The translations under genes were made by a program, and so were the position numbers. A stretch of DNA of 64,000 nt, taken from positions 62,001-126,000 of the forward strand of contig NZ_JACHGP010000022.1 in assembly GCF_014202335.1 (NCBI RefSeq), in the 5' to 3' direction. The stretch comes from Mycobacterium sp. AZCC_0083 (GTDB lineage: Bacteria; Actinomycetota; Actinomycetes; Mycobacteriales; Mycobacteriaceae). Position 1 is the stretch's first letter, and the number at the start of each line of letters is the position of its first letter. This document shows, one piece after another, positions 7,116 to 16,240 of this stretch. Below the pieces are notes generated by a model, which was not told where the DNA came from, made no database searches, and saw only the letters and a program-made list of their open reading frames with translations.

Positions 7116-8209
7116 AGCGTCAGGCCCTTGTCGGCGCCGATCACCGGCGGGGACACCCACCGATCAGACACCTGCTGCAGGGTGCGTTCCGGGTCCTCGG
7201 CATATGGAGCCGCTTCGGGCTGGTCGGGCCCGACGAGGTCATCGAAGACCGAGGTACTCGGGCCCCAACTGACATCGGACACCACGAACGGCGCATCGCC
7301 GGGCCCCGCCGCCGGTAACCACGACCCACCGGACGGGGACGGGTATGCCCCCGGCTCACCGCCACCGTCGAGGGTTGCCGGCTGCATGGACGATTGGTGT
7401 TCGCGGCTGGCGCCCGCACGGCCCAACGCGGCCATCGGGCCGTACCCGCTGCCGGTGGGACCCGCACCGGCAGCAGCCGATCCGCCGCCGGCAGACCCGG
7501 CCGTCTGCAACTGTTTGGAGGCGCGGCTGGAGCTGACCTCGCGAGCCCGAAACGGTGCCAGCGGAGCGGGCGGCATGCCTACCGCACCGCCGCGGTCATG
7601 ACCGCCACCTGCAGCTGCTTCCTGCTTCGCGGTGATCGCGGTTCGCTCCGCGGCCAGTGCTGCACCGTTGGACACCTCAGGCGGCGGGGGCTGATCCCAC
7701 GGTAGGGCGACCCCGTCGCATGCTTGTTCGTATTGATACATCACTGCCGCCGCGTTGGCCTGATCGGCGGTAGCTGCCTCGTCGAATTCGGCGAACTGCC
7801 CGTGCAGGATCGCACCGTTGTAGGCCGCCAGCGATGCCATCACGTCGTGGGCCGCGCGGGCCTCGATGGCCTCGGACACACTCGGCATCGCCAGCACGGC
7901 GACGCTGTAGGCGACGGCGACCTCCTCGGCGCGCTGGCCGTTGCCGACCGCGTTGAGGCTGACATTCTGCAGCCACCGGCCGAACTCGTCGAGTTTGCGC
8001 ACCGCTGCGTCCGCGCCCTGGCTGGCGAACGCACTCTTGATCCTGTCGACGACTTTGTCGTATTCCTCGGATACGCTGGCCAATTCGTTGGCCATGCGTA
8101 CCCAGGCGGCGCCCGCCTGGCCGACCGACATCGGCCCTGGCCCGTCGGTGAGGTCACCGGCAAGCTGCTCGGTGCTGCGCGACTCCCATGCCACGTTGGT
8201 AAAGCTCAT
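7112..8209 (-). CDS. PPE-family protein
   Basis: 365 residues. The first 175 or so form the PPE-type helical domain (FTNVAWESRSTEQLAGDL, GAAWVRMANEL, FGRWLQNVSLNAV, AAYNGAILHGQF), although the Pro-Pro-Glu signature is not at the N-terminus, so it belongs to a divergent PPE-like branch. The tail is Gly/Ala/Pro-rich. It ends with a conserved-looking VSPPVIGADKGLTL, a short tail that recurs in the EspA/EspE-like protein encoded at 8575-9942. AAAGGAGG precedes the ATG at 8209. It follows a PE gene by 52 bp; the two should form the heterodimer recognised by EspG. Confidence 0.8.
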   Translation of the reverse strand: MSFTNVAWESRSTEQLAGDLTDGPGPMSVGQAGAAWVRMANELASVSEEYDKVVDRIKSAFASQGADAAVRKLDEFGRWLQNVSLNAVGNGQRAEEVAVAYSVAVLAMPSVSEAIEARAAHDVMASLAAYNGAILHGQFAEFDEAATADQANAAAVMYQYEQACDGVALPWDQPPPPEVSNGAALAAERTAITAKQEAAAGGGHDRGGAVGMPPAPLAPFRAREVSSSRASKQLQTAGSAGGGSAAAGAGPTGSGYGPMAALGRAGASREHQSSMQPATLDGGGEPGAYPSPSGGSWLPAAGPGDAPFVVSDVSWGPSTSVFDDLVGPDQPEAAPYAEDPERTLQQVSDRWVSPPVIGADKGLTL

Positions 8210-8261
8210 GCCCTGACCTCCTTTCCGTTAGAGGGCCTGCGGGGTCAGCGGTGTTGACGGA

Positions 8262-8558
8262 TCAGACGGTGAAGTCCTGCTCGGCCGCCGCGACATTGTT
8301 GGTGTGCGCCCGTAACGTCGCAGCGACCGCACGCATCTCGTGGGTGCCTTGATCGGTGGACCTTGCGAACCCGGCCTGTACGTCGTTGAGGGTCGAGGCG
8401 ACCCGCTGGGAGACTTCGTCGCGAGCGGGGGCAGCGACCGTGAGGTTGGGCGCCTCGGTTTGCATCAGCCGTTCGATGCGACTGGCCAACTCGTCGAGTT
8501 GGTTGGTCGCATCCGCTACCGCGAGCGGCTCAATCCGGTAACCATCATTGCGTGTCAC
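8262..8558 (-). CDS. PE-family protein
   Basis: A 98-residue protein that matches the two-helix PE domain: IEPLAVADATNQLDELASR, then VAAPARDEVSQRVASTL at the turn (compare VPAGADEVSA in PE35) and a second helix ending NNVAAAEQDFTV. The Pro-Glu signature at the very N-terminus is absent. The start is a GTG at 8558 with AAAGGGAG upstream. It is followed by the PPE gene, as in ESX loci, and should act as the PE half of a PE-PPE substrate. Confidence 0.75.
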   Translation of the reverse strand: MTRNDGYRIEPLAVADATNQLDELASRIERLMQTEAPNLTVAAPARDEVSQRVASTLNDVQAGFARSTDQGTHEMRAVAATLRAHTNNVAAAEQDFTV

Positions 8559-8574
8559 GCCGAAACTCCCTTTT

Positions 8575-9942
8575 CTAGATTCCCAATTCGAGGTCTGAGG
8601 CGTCGGCGGTGTCCCGCTCGCCGATCACCGGCGGGGCGACCGTGCCGAGATCGCCGAGCACCTCATCACCGTGGTCGGAGGTGTGCAGGAACGCTGCGGC
8701 GTTGTGACCGCGGTCGGCACCAGCCCTCGCGCCGGCCCCCATAGGGGCACCGCCGGTCATCGGTCCTGCGCTCATCGCGACGGGTGCGCCCTCGCCGACA
8801 ACACCGCGCGCGCTCGCGGAAGCCGGATCTGTTGCCGGAGCCGTCGACGTCGCAGCCAAGCGTGTCTGAGTTCCTGCATTGAGCCCGCCGCCAGCCGGTT
8901 TGCTCCCTGCCCCGGCGAGCGCCCCCTTGGTGGGGCCCGCGGCACCCGCCGGTTGATCATTGGGGCCAGAACCATCAGAGGCAGGAGGTTGGCGGGTCGC
9001 TCCGGCCTGCACCGCGCCAGTCACCGCACTTACGCCCTCCATCACCGGCGACGCAACGCTCGACGCCAGTTGCACCAGCGGGCCGATCGCCTGCGCACCG
9101 AGTCCCGCAAGAGGCGTCGCGGCCACCGGAGCACTGAATGCTGCGGCGCCACCGCTAAGTTCGGGTGCAGATGTCACATCGACCGGGGCGCCGACCGCGC
9201 TGACGTGGGCGGCCTGAGCGGCCAGCGTGGTTTGCGTCTCGGTGATGGCCTCGGTGGCCTCGGTGACGGCCTCGTTGGCGGCTTCGATGACCGCCGCGAT
9301 ACCCCACGGAAAGACGATGTTGGGGCCGATGGCCGCGATCATCGCCGCGAACTCGTCGACGATCGCGATCAGTCGCGTCTGAGCCTGCGCGACGCTGGCG
9401 GCCGCCGTGGTCAGACTCTGACCCAAGTCAGTGGCCTGACCGGCTAGCTGCGCCCCATCAGCCAACGTGGCGCTGGTCTTGGCACCCGCCGACGTCGCGG
9501 CCAGCCCCTGCCACACACCACCCAGCGAGGACACCGCTTGGCTCACCGACTGGCCCGCCGACTCCAGCGCCTGCGAGATTCCGCTGAATATCTGCGTGGG
9601 GTCGGTATTCCCGAACTGACCGGGGCCCAACGTTCCCAGCGCATCGGTCACCGGCCGGATCAGTTGCGTAGGATCCATCGGATTGACTGGTCCGGACGGT
9701 GTTTCGCCGCCCGGACCCGATGCAGGAGATGCGGCCTGCCCGGCAGACGGCACTCCCAACCGTGAAAGGATCTCGTGGACCGGCCTATTGAGGTAGTCGG
9801 CGAGATTTGCCTCTTGCGCGTCGAGCACCGACGTCGCTTCGGATCCATTCAGACCATGTGCCGACTGGCCCGCAGGACTGACGGGTCCGGTCGAGGATGT
9901 GGGGGTCATTGGACCCGCGGTGCCGGTCTGCGTTAGTACCAC
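8575..9942 (-). CDS. EspA/EspE-like ESX substrate
   Basis: 455 residues. The middle (about 105-245) resembles the EspA/EspE domain: TDALGTLGPGQFGN, a helical block with WQGLAATSAG (a WXG-type turn near residue 143), then a hydrophobic segment IVDEFAAMIAAIGPNIVFPWGIAAV. The tail is Ala/Gly/Pro-rich and ends APPVIGERDTADASDLELGI, sharing PPVIG with the PPE protein of the same operon. EspA/EspE proteins are co-secreted with EspC/EspF-type partners; the small gene just upstream (9958-10236) could fill that place. The GTG at 9942 lies 15 bp after that gene. Family assignment is moderate. Confidence 0.65.
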   Translation of the reverse strand: MVLTQTGTAGPMTPTSSTGPVSPAGQSAHGLNGSEATSVLDAQEANLADYLNRPVHEILSRLGVPSAGQAASPASGPGGETPSGPVNPMDPTQLIRPVTDALGTLGPGQFGNTDPTQIFSGISQALESAGQSVSQAVSSLGGVWQGLAATSAGAKTSATLADGAQLAGQATDLGQSLTTAAASVAQAQTRLIAIVDEFAAMIAAIGPNIVFPWGIAAVIEAANEAVTEATEAITETQTTLAAQAAHVSAVGAPVDVTSAPELSGGAAAFSAPVAATPLAGLGAQAIGPLVQLASSVASPVMEGVSAVTGAVQAGATRQPPASDGSGPNDQPAGAAGPTKGALAGAGSKPAGGGLNAGTQTRLAATSTAPATDPASASARGVVGEGAPVAMSAGPMTGGAPMGAGARAGADRGHNAAAFLHTSDHGDEVLGDLGTVAPPVIGERDTADASDLELGI

Positions 9943-9957
9943 CGTCGTCGCCCGACG

Positions 9958-10236
9958 TCATCCGTTGTCGGCGGCGATGAAGGACGTGCGTGAAACCTCG
10001 GTCGCCCCAGCGATCGCCGAATGCACACCGGACACCAGCAGCGTGCCGGTCAGGTTTCCGTCCTGCGCCGGGCCGTAGGCGGCCAGATAAGACGCCCCGA
10101 TCGGTCCCAGAGCCGCCGCCGCGGCACCCAGCATGCCGGCCGAATCCGCCGAACCCGCCGACGAGATCAGCTCTGCCGCGGCAGCGTTGGCGGACGAAAA
10201 CGCGCCGAGCCCAGGCGGATCGACTGACAGAACCAT
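9958..10236 (-). CDS. Small type VII secretion target (EspC/DUF2580-like), first gene of ESX operon
   Basis: A 92-residue Ala/Ser/Gly-rich protein starting MVLSVDPPGLGAFSSANAAAAELI. A Gly-containing centre (AAALGPIGASYLAAYGPAQ) is followed by a second helix ending VSRTSFIAADNG. Size and pattern resemble the EspC/EspF and DUF2580 groups of T7SS targets. I chose the ATG at 10236 over one at 10251 because GGAGGTG lies 5 nt upstream of it. It heads the minus-strand ESX operon and precedes the EspA/EspE-like gene, parallel to the espE-espF and espA-espC pairings. Confidence 0.65.
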   Translation of the reverse strand: MVLSVDPPGLGAFSSANAAAAELISSAGSADSAGMLGAAAAALGPIGASYLAAYGPAQDGNLTGTLLVSGVHSAIAGATEVSRTSFIAADNG

Positions 10237-10843
10237 CTCGTACACCTCCATGTCGGGCGGTATCGCGTTTCATTTATATCGCATCAAACCCGTTGTCGCA
10301 CAACGTCAGTATCGCACCTCACACCGCGGGACGGCGGCGCGTTCTGTTGCTATTCAATGGCCCCAGACCGCTCTTCTCGACGGCTCTGCATATGGTGGCA
10401 TTGCCAGACACAGGCTGAGCGCGAGATCTAGCAACGTAATCGTCACTCAAACGAAGCCGATCGCGACCGCCACACGGCGCATGGCAGGCACTCCATCACC
10501 GACCCCGGCCCATTCCGATAACCCCGCGGTGCATGCCCACAGGGAGCCGGCCGATACGCCACGCGGGCCCGCTTCCCGTTCTGAGACTCTGCGCGGGTGA
10601 ACCAGAAGGTGCGAGGACCCACACGCGGGACTGCAGCATTCCTGACCGCACCCACCGCGCCGCGATATGTGGCTGTGGCGCAGCCGGGTTGACGTCCAGG
10701 ATCGGTGACACATTTCCCCACCGGGGTACGAACTTGAACACACGCCGACCGGCACGCGCGCACCGCGGTCAGGCGCCTTGGAGTATCACTACTAGGAGTG
10801 CCGCACCCACCCGGGATTGAGGTTTCAGCGCTACCTTCCAGTG
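10237..10843. other. Divergent intergenic region upstream of ESX operon and regulator
   Basis: About 600 bp between the ESX substrate operon (minus) and the first XRE-type regulator (plus). It should contain both promoters. I saw no convincing -35/-10 pair, repeat or small gene; short frames here on both strands have unusual composition and no ribosome sites. Confidence 0.5.
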
Positions 10844-11704
10844 ATGCCAGAGGATTCAAATGCTTTGGGCGAGTTCCTTCGCGTCCGTCGCAGTCTCGTG
10901 CGGCCCGCGGATGTCGGCATCCGCGACGGGAACAACCGGCGCGTCCCTGGGCTACGCCGCGAGGAGGTCGCCATGCTTTCCGGCATCAGTACCGAGTATT
11001 ACCTTCGGCTCGAGCAGGGCAGAGAGCGTCGGCCATCGGAGCGGGTGCTTGGCAGTCTGGCACGCGCGTTGCAACTCAACGGCGATGCCGCCCAATACAT
11101 ATGCGATCTGGCCCGGCCGGAGTCTCAGCGGCGCCAAATTCCCTCGCAACACGTGGAACCCATTCTGCAAAGCATGATCGACCGATGGTCGTTGACACCG
11201 GCATACGTCCAGGGCTCCATGCTGAGTGTGATCGCCGCTAACCCGTTGGCTCGCGCTCTCACACCCTTCTTTAGCCGGGGAGTGAACCTACCGCGGGCCA
11301 CTTTCCTGGAGCCCGAAATGCGACAGATCATCCAGAATTGGGAGACCATCACTGCCGCTCAGGTGGCGTGGCTGCGCTTCTTCCTCGGTGCCGAAGGGAC
11401 TGCCGACCCCGAGCTACTCGACATCGTCGACGAACTGTGCAGTGCGAGTGCGCGGTTCCGCACTCTCTGGTCTCGACACGAGGTAAAACAAAAGACAACC
11501 GGCACGATAGTGTTCTGCCACCCTCAGGTGGGGCGACTAAGCCTGATCTATCGGACACTCACCGTTCCCGAAACCGGGCAAGTGCTTGTCGCTCATGACG
11601 CTGAAGCCGGCACGTGTTCTGAAGAACGTCTGCACCGACTGGCGAGGCTGACCAACCAGCGGACCTGCGATGTGGCCCGTCCGCCGCCGATGACAGCCCG
11701 ATAG
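10844..11704 (+). CDS. XRE-family regulator with MLTR-type ligand-binding domain
   Basis: 286 residues. The N-terminal HTH (about 10-80) has the signature LGEFLRVRRSLVRPADVGI, VPGLRREEVAMLSGIS and YYLRLEQGRERRPSERVL of the actinobacterial XRE-like regulators. The C-terminal part (about 110-275) matches the MmyB-like (MLTR) ligand-binding domain, including the TLWSRHEV and CHPQVGRLSLIY motifs. These act as one-component regulators of nearby enzymes. The ATG at 10844 is inferred from family starts; a TTG at 10817 is also possible, and neither has a strong ribosome site. A paralogue follows at 11982. It is divergent from the ESX operon and upstream of the F420/SDR genes; either could be its target. 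Confidence 0.8.
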   Translation: MPEDSNALGEFLRVRRSLVRPADVGIRDGNNRRVPGLRREEVAMLSGISTEYYLRLEQGRERRPSERVLGSLARALQLNGDAAQYICDLARPESQRRQIPSQHVEPILQSMIDRWSLTPAYVQGSMLSVIAANPLARALTPFFSRGVNLPRATFLEPEMRQIIQNWETITAAQVAWLRFFLGAEGTADPELLDIVDELCSASARFRTLWSRHEVKQKTTGTIVFCHPQVGRLSLIYRTLTVPETGQVLVAHDAEAGTCSEERLHRLARLTNQRTCDVARPPPMTAR

Positions 11705-11981
11705 CCACGCCGACTGAGGGCCCTGACTGGCTAGCAGGCTGCCGGTCCGAACACCGTTGTGTCGCAATGCTTCGTGTGACCCGGATCAGTGCGCCTTCAA
11801 TTCCATTTGGGATTCCCGAGAACGCGCGTTCGGACCGTCACTGAGGCGGGTGAACCGATCGAACGCTGCGGCCGTCGACTTTCCGGCTGGGCTTCACCGA
11901 CACATCGAGGTCGACGCCATCGAGTATCGACGCGACGCTCGTGCACCCGGTGCGTGCGCGGTCGAGTGGAAAGGCGATGGC

Positions 11982-12827
11982 ATGCTCGATCCCCGCGGTG
12001 GGCAACCCCTCGGGAGGCGGGCACAACGCCTGCCCCGCGGTAATGCCGTCGGTGAGTATCTCAAGGCGCGGCGAAACGCGGTACGTCCCGAAGACGTTGG
12101 ACTGCCGCTCGGCGCGCGGCGCCGTGTTCCGGGGCTGCGCCGCGAGGAGCTCGCCACGCTCGCCGGCATCAGCTCCCACTATTATCTGCGTATCGAGCAG
12201 GGCCGCAACGACAATCCGTCCCCTCGGGTGCTGGACGCCCTGGCGAAGGCATTGCGGCTCGATGCGGCGGCGACCGCGCATCTGCACGAATTGGCACGGC
12301 GGAAGTATCGCCAGCACAGCGCGCCCGAGCGCGTCGGCGAAGGGATCGTCACACTCGTCGACCAGCTGACCATTCCGGCATTCGTGGCCGGGCGATACCT
12401 GGACGTGCTGGCGGCCAACGAGCTCGCCCGAGCACTTTCGCCGACCTTCACGATCGGCCACAACCTGTTGTACCAGTTGTTCCTCGATCCCGCCGAACAC
12501 CGACTTCACGTCGACTGGGATGCCGCCACGGCGGGAGTCGTCGGCGGACTTCGGCAAGGCGCCGGTTCTGACCCGGAGGACCCGCGCCTCACCGCGATCG
12601 TGAATCAACTCTCAACCGAGAGCGAGCGGTTCCGGATTCTGTGGTCGCGCGCCGACGTCGGGTTCCGGCCGGCAGGTTCAAGTCACTTGCGTCATCCGCA
12701 AGTCGGGCAACTGATTTTGCGGCGAAACAGATTCAGCATCCCGGACTCCCCAGGTCAGTATCTGCAGACCTACCATGCTGAGCCCGGGACCGAGTCGGCG
12801 GACAAACTCACCGCTTTACAGCGGTGA
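11982..12827 (+). CDS. XRE-family regulator with MLTR-type ligand-binding domain (tandem paralogue)
   Basis: 281 residues with the same layout as the preceding gene: HTH with VPGLRREELATLAGISSHYYLRIEQGR, then an MLTR-type domain with RILWSRADVG, LRHPQVGQL and an acidic end (TYHAEPGTESADKL). The frame is open to 11757, but the upstream part is Arg-rich; the ATG at 11982 with AAAGG upstream fits the family length better. The two regulators share LWSR and HPQVG motifs and probably arose by duplication. A perfect hairpin spans the stop codon. Confidence 0.8.
   Translation: MLDPRGGQPLGRRAQRLPRGNAVGEYLKARRNAVRPEDVGLPLGARRRVPGLRREELATLAGISSHYYLRIEQGRNDNPSPRVLDALAKALRLDAAATAHLHELARRKYRQHSAPERVGEGIVTLVDQLTIPAFVAGRYLDVLAANELARALSPTFTIGHNLLYQLFLDPAEHRLHVDWDAATAGVVGGLRQGAGSDPEDPRLTAIVNQLSTESERFRILWSRADVGFRPAGSSHLRHPQVGQLILRRNRFSIPDSPGQYLQTYHAEPGTESADKLTALQR
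12808..12827 (+). terminator. Hairpin across the stop codon of the second XRE regulator
   Basis: Perfect 8-bp inverted repeat TCACCGCT/AGCGGTGA with a 4-nt loop, ending exactly at the TGA. There is no T-run, as is common for mycobacterial hairpin terminators. Confidence 0.45.
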
Positions 12828-13162
12828 CCGCCTGGCCTAGGTGCAGCCCGATGGCCACATCACCCACGACGTCAGGCCGCCGAATCATTCGGGTTCGGCG
12901 TGGCCGGTGAGACGCAAATTTGAATGTCGATCCTCGGTTGTGGACAGAACGCCACGGCCAATCGCCGAACGTCGTTGCGTTGCGCCACGAAAGTGGCCTC
13001 CGTAAAACCCGTCACGCGGCGATGACGAGCCAGGAGGGGTGGGTTTGGCCAATGCATTTCACCGGCGCGACGTGTGACAAGGGCAACAACGTCGGATGAT
13101 CGGCTGCTCCTGATCGTCTTAACTGACGACAGATTGACTCACGACAGACTTGGGAGGCGGAC
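12828..13162. other. Intergenic region upstream of the F420-dependent oxidoreductase
   Basis: 335 bp without a supportable gene. The last 50 bp carry two copies of ACGACAGA 18 bp apart and a GGGAGGCGG ribosome site 4 nt before the ATG at 13163. The direct repeat could be an operator for one of the neighbouring regulators, but this is speculative. Confidence 0.4.
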
Positions 13163-14146
13163 ATGGAACTGGGGTTGAAGCTTTTCGCAGAGGGATTCGC
13201 GCCGGGCGAATTGGTGCGACAGGCGGTGCTCGCCGAGCAGGCGGGGTTCGACTTCGTTGAGATCAGCGACCACTTCCATCCGTGGCTCGATGCGCCGGAA
13301 GGGGGCGCGGTGCAAGGGCACGCCGGGTTCGCCTGGTCGATCCTCGGCACGATCGCGGCGCGAACGGAGCGGATACGTTTGGGCACCGGTGTCACGTGCC
13401 CCACGGTGCGGTATCACCCGGCGATCATCGCTCAGGCAGCGGCCACGATGGCCATCCTCTCCGAGGACCGGTTCTTTCTCGGCATTGGATCAGGTGAACG
13501 TCTGAATGAGCACATCGTCGGCGGCGGCTGGCGCAGCGTGCGGGTTCGTCACGAGATGTTGCGGGAGGCACTGCAGATCATCCGACGTTTGTGGATCGGC
13601 GGGTTTCACTCCTTCGAAGGCAACCACCTGCGGCTCGAGGATGCCCGCATCTACGATCTGCCCGAGACTCTTCCCGAGATCATCATCGCCGCTTCAGGTC
13701 CCAAGGCAGCCCGAATCGCCGCCGATCACGGCGATGGCATGTTCGTGACAACGCCCGACGGCGCGCTCATCGACACATTCCGCAGCGCGGGTGGCGCCGC
13801 GACGGTCCTTGGCGAGATGTCAGTCGGCTTCGACGAGTCGACCCGAGCCGGACTCGAGGCAGTGGCGCGGACGTTCCGTTGGAGCGGTTTGGGCGTGGCG
13901 ACCGACGCCGAAATACCCCGTCCCGCACTCTTCGACCGAGCGTCACGTTTCGTCAGGCCCGCAGACCTGGCCCCGTCGGTGGCGGTCGGTCCTGATCCCG
14001 AGCCGTACCTGGCTCTCGCCGCGAAGTACGCCGCTGCCGGGGTAACGGGACTGTCGCTGTTGAACGCCGGGCCGAACATGGATGAATTCGTCGCCTTCGC
14101 CGGCGAGTGTCTACTGGACCCGATCCACGCTCTCACATCCGCGTAG
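13163..14146 (+). CDS. F420-dependent LLM-class oxidoreductase
   Basis: 327 residues, TIM-barrel luciferase-like family close to the F420-dependent glucose-6-phosphate dehydrogenase-like branch. It begins MELGLKLFAEGFAPGEL and carries FDFVEISDHFHPW, IRLGTGVTCPTVRYHP, FFLGIGSGERLNEHIVG and IIAASGPKAARIAADHGDG, which line the F420 and substrate pocket. Hydride transfer from or to cofactor F420 is expected; the substrate is unknown. Strong GGGAGG ribosome site. It heads a plus-strand run with two SDR-type enzymes. A decayed relative of this gene lies at 41820-42030. Confidence 0.85.
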   Translation: MELGLKLFAEGFAPGELVRQAVLAEQAGFDFVEISDHFHPWLDAPEGGAVQGHAGFAWSILGTIAARTERIRLGTGVTCPTVRYHPAIIAQAAATMAILSEDRFFLGIGSGERLNEHIVGGGWRSVRVRHEMLREALQIIRRLWIGGFHSFEGNHLRLEDARIYDLPETLPEIIIAASGPKAARIAADHGDGMFVTTPDGALIDTFRSAGGAATVLGEMSVGFDESTRAGLEAVARTFRWSGLGVATDAEIPRPALFDRASRFVRPADLAPSVAVGPDPEPYLALAAKYAAAGVTGLSLLNAGPNMDEFVAFAGECLLDPIHALTSA

Positions 14147-14328
14147 CTCCCCCCCGAAACATCCGACCTCCGCGCCGCGATCGGGCCAAGAGGTGCACGG
14201 GCGGCTGGCCTGGAAGCGGTCCGGCGGCGGCTTCGAGTTTCGGGCTCGCGGCATCACACGATCCGAGAAGTTCCCAAAAGCAATGCCATCGAACTCAGCG
14301 AGACCAGTTCTGACGGAGGGACATCCAG

Positions 14329-15120
14329 ATGACAACCGATTCGTCCTCGAAGCACGATCTCAAGGGTCGGGTCGCCCTGCTCTCGGGTGCATCCGGTGGC
14401 ATCGGCACCGCGATCGCGCGCCGGCTCGCCGAGGAGGGCACGGATCTGTGCCTGTCCTACGGCCGCCACGCCGACGCCGCCCAGTCGGTCGGGGGCTACG
14501 CCCGCAAACTGGGCAGGCGGGTCACCGTCGTCGCTGCCGACATGTCGGATCCACAGGCGCCCGCGGGACTGGTAGCGCGCGCTCTCGAGGAGCACGGTCA
14601 CGTCGACATTCTCATCCCCAACGCGGGCACTGCCGACATAAGAACCTGGCAGAACACCGATCTCGCGTCTTGGGATGCCACCCTCGCGATCAACTTGACT
14701 GCGCCGTTCCTGCTGGCGCAGCAGGTACTTCCCGGCATGATCGAGCAGAAATTCGGCCGCATCCTGTTCATCTCATCGGTGGCTGCCATCACCGGGGGCG
14801 TGGTGGGCGCCCATTACGCGGCAAGCAAGGCAGGCCTGCACGGCCTGATGCATCACCTCGCGCCGCGCGTGGCGGCCGACGGCGTCACCGTCAACAGCCT
14901 GGCGCCCGCGCTCGTCGGTGCGACGATGATGTTCCCCGTTGATCTGGACACGACGATGTTTCCCGCCGACCCAGAGACGGGCATGCCTGGAGTCCAGATC
15001 CCGGTTGGCCGCGTCGGTCGTCCCGACGAGATCGCCGATATGGCAGTGGCAATGCTGCGGAACGGCTATCTGACCAACAAGGCGATAACACTCGACGGTG
15101 GCATCGTTCCGCGCAACTGA
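14329..15120 (+). CDS. Short-chain dehydrogenase/reductase
   Basis: 263-residue classical SDR. NAD(P)-binding motif SGASGGIGTAIA near residue 20, ILIPNAGTAD (the NAG motif), catalytic Ser in ILFISSVAA and YAASK for the Tyr/Lys pair. The C-terminus has the DGGIVPRN pattern seen in SDRs. GGAGGG lies 7 nt before the ATG. It probably oxidises or reduces a hydroxyl/keto group using NADP(H); the substrate is not evident. The 182 bp between the LLM gene and this one may hold an internal promoter. Confidence 0.85.
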   Translation: MTTDSSSKHDLKGRVALLSGASGGIGTAIARRLAEEGTDLCLSYGRHADAAQSVGGYARKLGRRVTVVAADMSDPQAPAGLVARALEEHGHVDILIPNAGTADIRTWQNTDLASWDATLAINLTAPFLLAQQVLPGMIEQKFGRILFISSVAAITGGVVGAHYAASKAGLHGLMHHLAPRVAADGVTVNSLAPALVGATMMFPVDLDTTMFPADPETGMPGVQIPVGRVGRPDEIADMAVAMLRNGYLTNKAITLDGGIVPRN

Positions 15121-15271
15121 ACCTGGCCTGACGCACGAAAAACCGTCACCAGTCCGACGCGATCAGGCTTGAACCGACGATAGCGCCGACTCGTTCGGCC
15201 AAGGTAGCCCTGCCGGTCCCAGTACTGCGGGTACCTGGCGCACCGGTGCCGTTCGTGCGATCGTCAAATGC

Positions 15272-16240
15272 ATGACGAATGAACGCGTCCTGGTGACGGG
15301 CGGCTCCGGGTTTCTGGGAGCACATTGCATCGTTGCCCTCCTGAACGCCGGATACCGCGTGCGTTCAACGGTCAGATCACCGCACCGTGACAAGGACGTT
15401 CGAGAAATGGTGGCCGCCGGTGGGGCCGAGACCTACGGTCGGCTGCTCAACGTGCAGGCCGATCTGACCTCCGACGGCGGATGGGCTGAAGCCGTCGACG
15501 GTTGCGACTACGTCTTGCATACCGCCTCCCCCTTCCCTCGCGATGAACCGGCGACCCCCGATGAGGTGATCGCTCCCGCGCGGGACGGCGCGCTACGGGT
15601 AGTGCGCGCCGCCCGCGATGCTGGGGTGCGCAGGGTGGTCATGACGTCATCGTTCGCCGCGGTCGGATTCGGCCACACTGATACCGGGCGTGAGTTCACC
15701 GAGGACGACTGGACCAACGTCGACGCGACCGGCCTTACCACCTACATCAGGTCAAAGCCCATCGCCGAACGCGCCGCATGGGAGTTCATCGGCCGCGAGG
15801 GCGGCGACACCGAACTCACCGTGATCAACCCGGTCGGTATCTTCGGTCCCGTCCTGGGCGAGGACTTCTCCGCTTCTGTCCAGTTGATTGCGATGATGAT
15901 GAAGGACGGTGCTGAGGCGGCCCCGAACTTGGCATCACCGATCGTCGACGTCCGAGACGTCGCCGATCTCCACGTGCGTGCGATGACGCACCCCGCAGCT
16001 GCCGGGGAACGCTTCATTGCCAGTTGTGACGATCCGCCGCTGACCATGCGCGAGATCGCATACATGTTACGGAAGTGGACGGGTTCAACCGAGCCCGCCG
16101 AAGCGCCGGTCGTCGGCGAAAGCCCGCGCCCGTCGAACCAGAAGGCGAAGTCGACCTTGGGCTTTGCACCCAGATCTGCCGAAGAGACGCTGGTGGCCAC
16201 CGCCGAGAGCTTGGCAGCGCACTTGAACCTCACTCACTGA
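15272..16240 (+). CDS. NAD(P)-dependent epimerase/dihydroflavonol-4-reductase-like extended SDR
   Basis: 322 residues. N-terminal VLVTGGSGFLGAHCI Rossmann motif; R in the VRSTVRSP loop suggests NADPH use. Catalytic Tyr/Lys in TTYIRSKPIAER, upstream Ser in VVMTSSFAAVG. The C-terminus is the variable substrate lobe. Members reduce ketones or aldehydes to alcohols. It follows the SDR gene by 150 bp in the same direction. The start is a well-supported ATG at 15272 (MTNERVLVTGG). Confidence 0.85.
   Translation: MTNERVLVTGGSGFLGAHCIVALLNAGYRVRSTVRSPHRDKDVREMVAAGGAETYGRLLNVQADLTSDGGWAEAVDGCDYVLHTASPFPRDEPATPDEVIAPARDGALRVVRAARDAGVRRVVMTSSFAAVGFGHTDTGREFTEDDWTNVDATGLTTYIRSKPIAERAAWEFIGREGGDTELTVINPVGIFGPVLGEDFSASVQLIAMMMKDGAEAAPNLASPIVDVRDVADLHVRAMTHPAAAGERFIASCDDPPLTMREIAYMLRKWTGSTEPAEAPVVGESPRPSNQKAKSTLGFAPRSAEETLVATAESLAAHLNLTH

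Noticed and set aside
10443..10859. 138-codon minus-strand frame in the regulator/ESX intergenic region
   Set aside because: Arg/Cys-rich composition, no ribosome site, no known motif; overlaps the start of the XRE gene.
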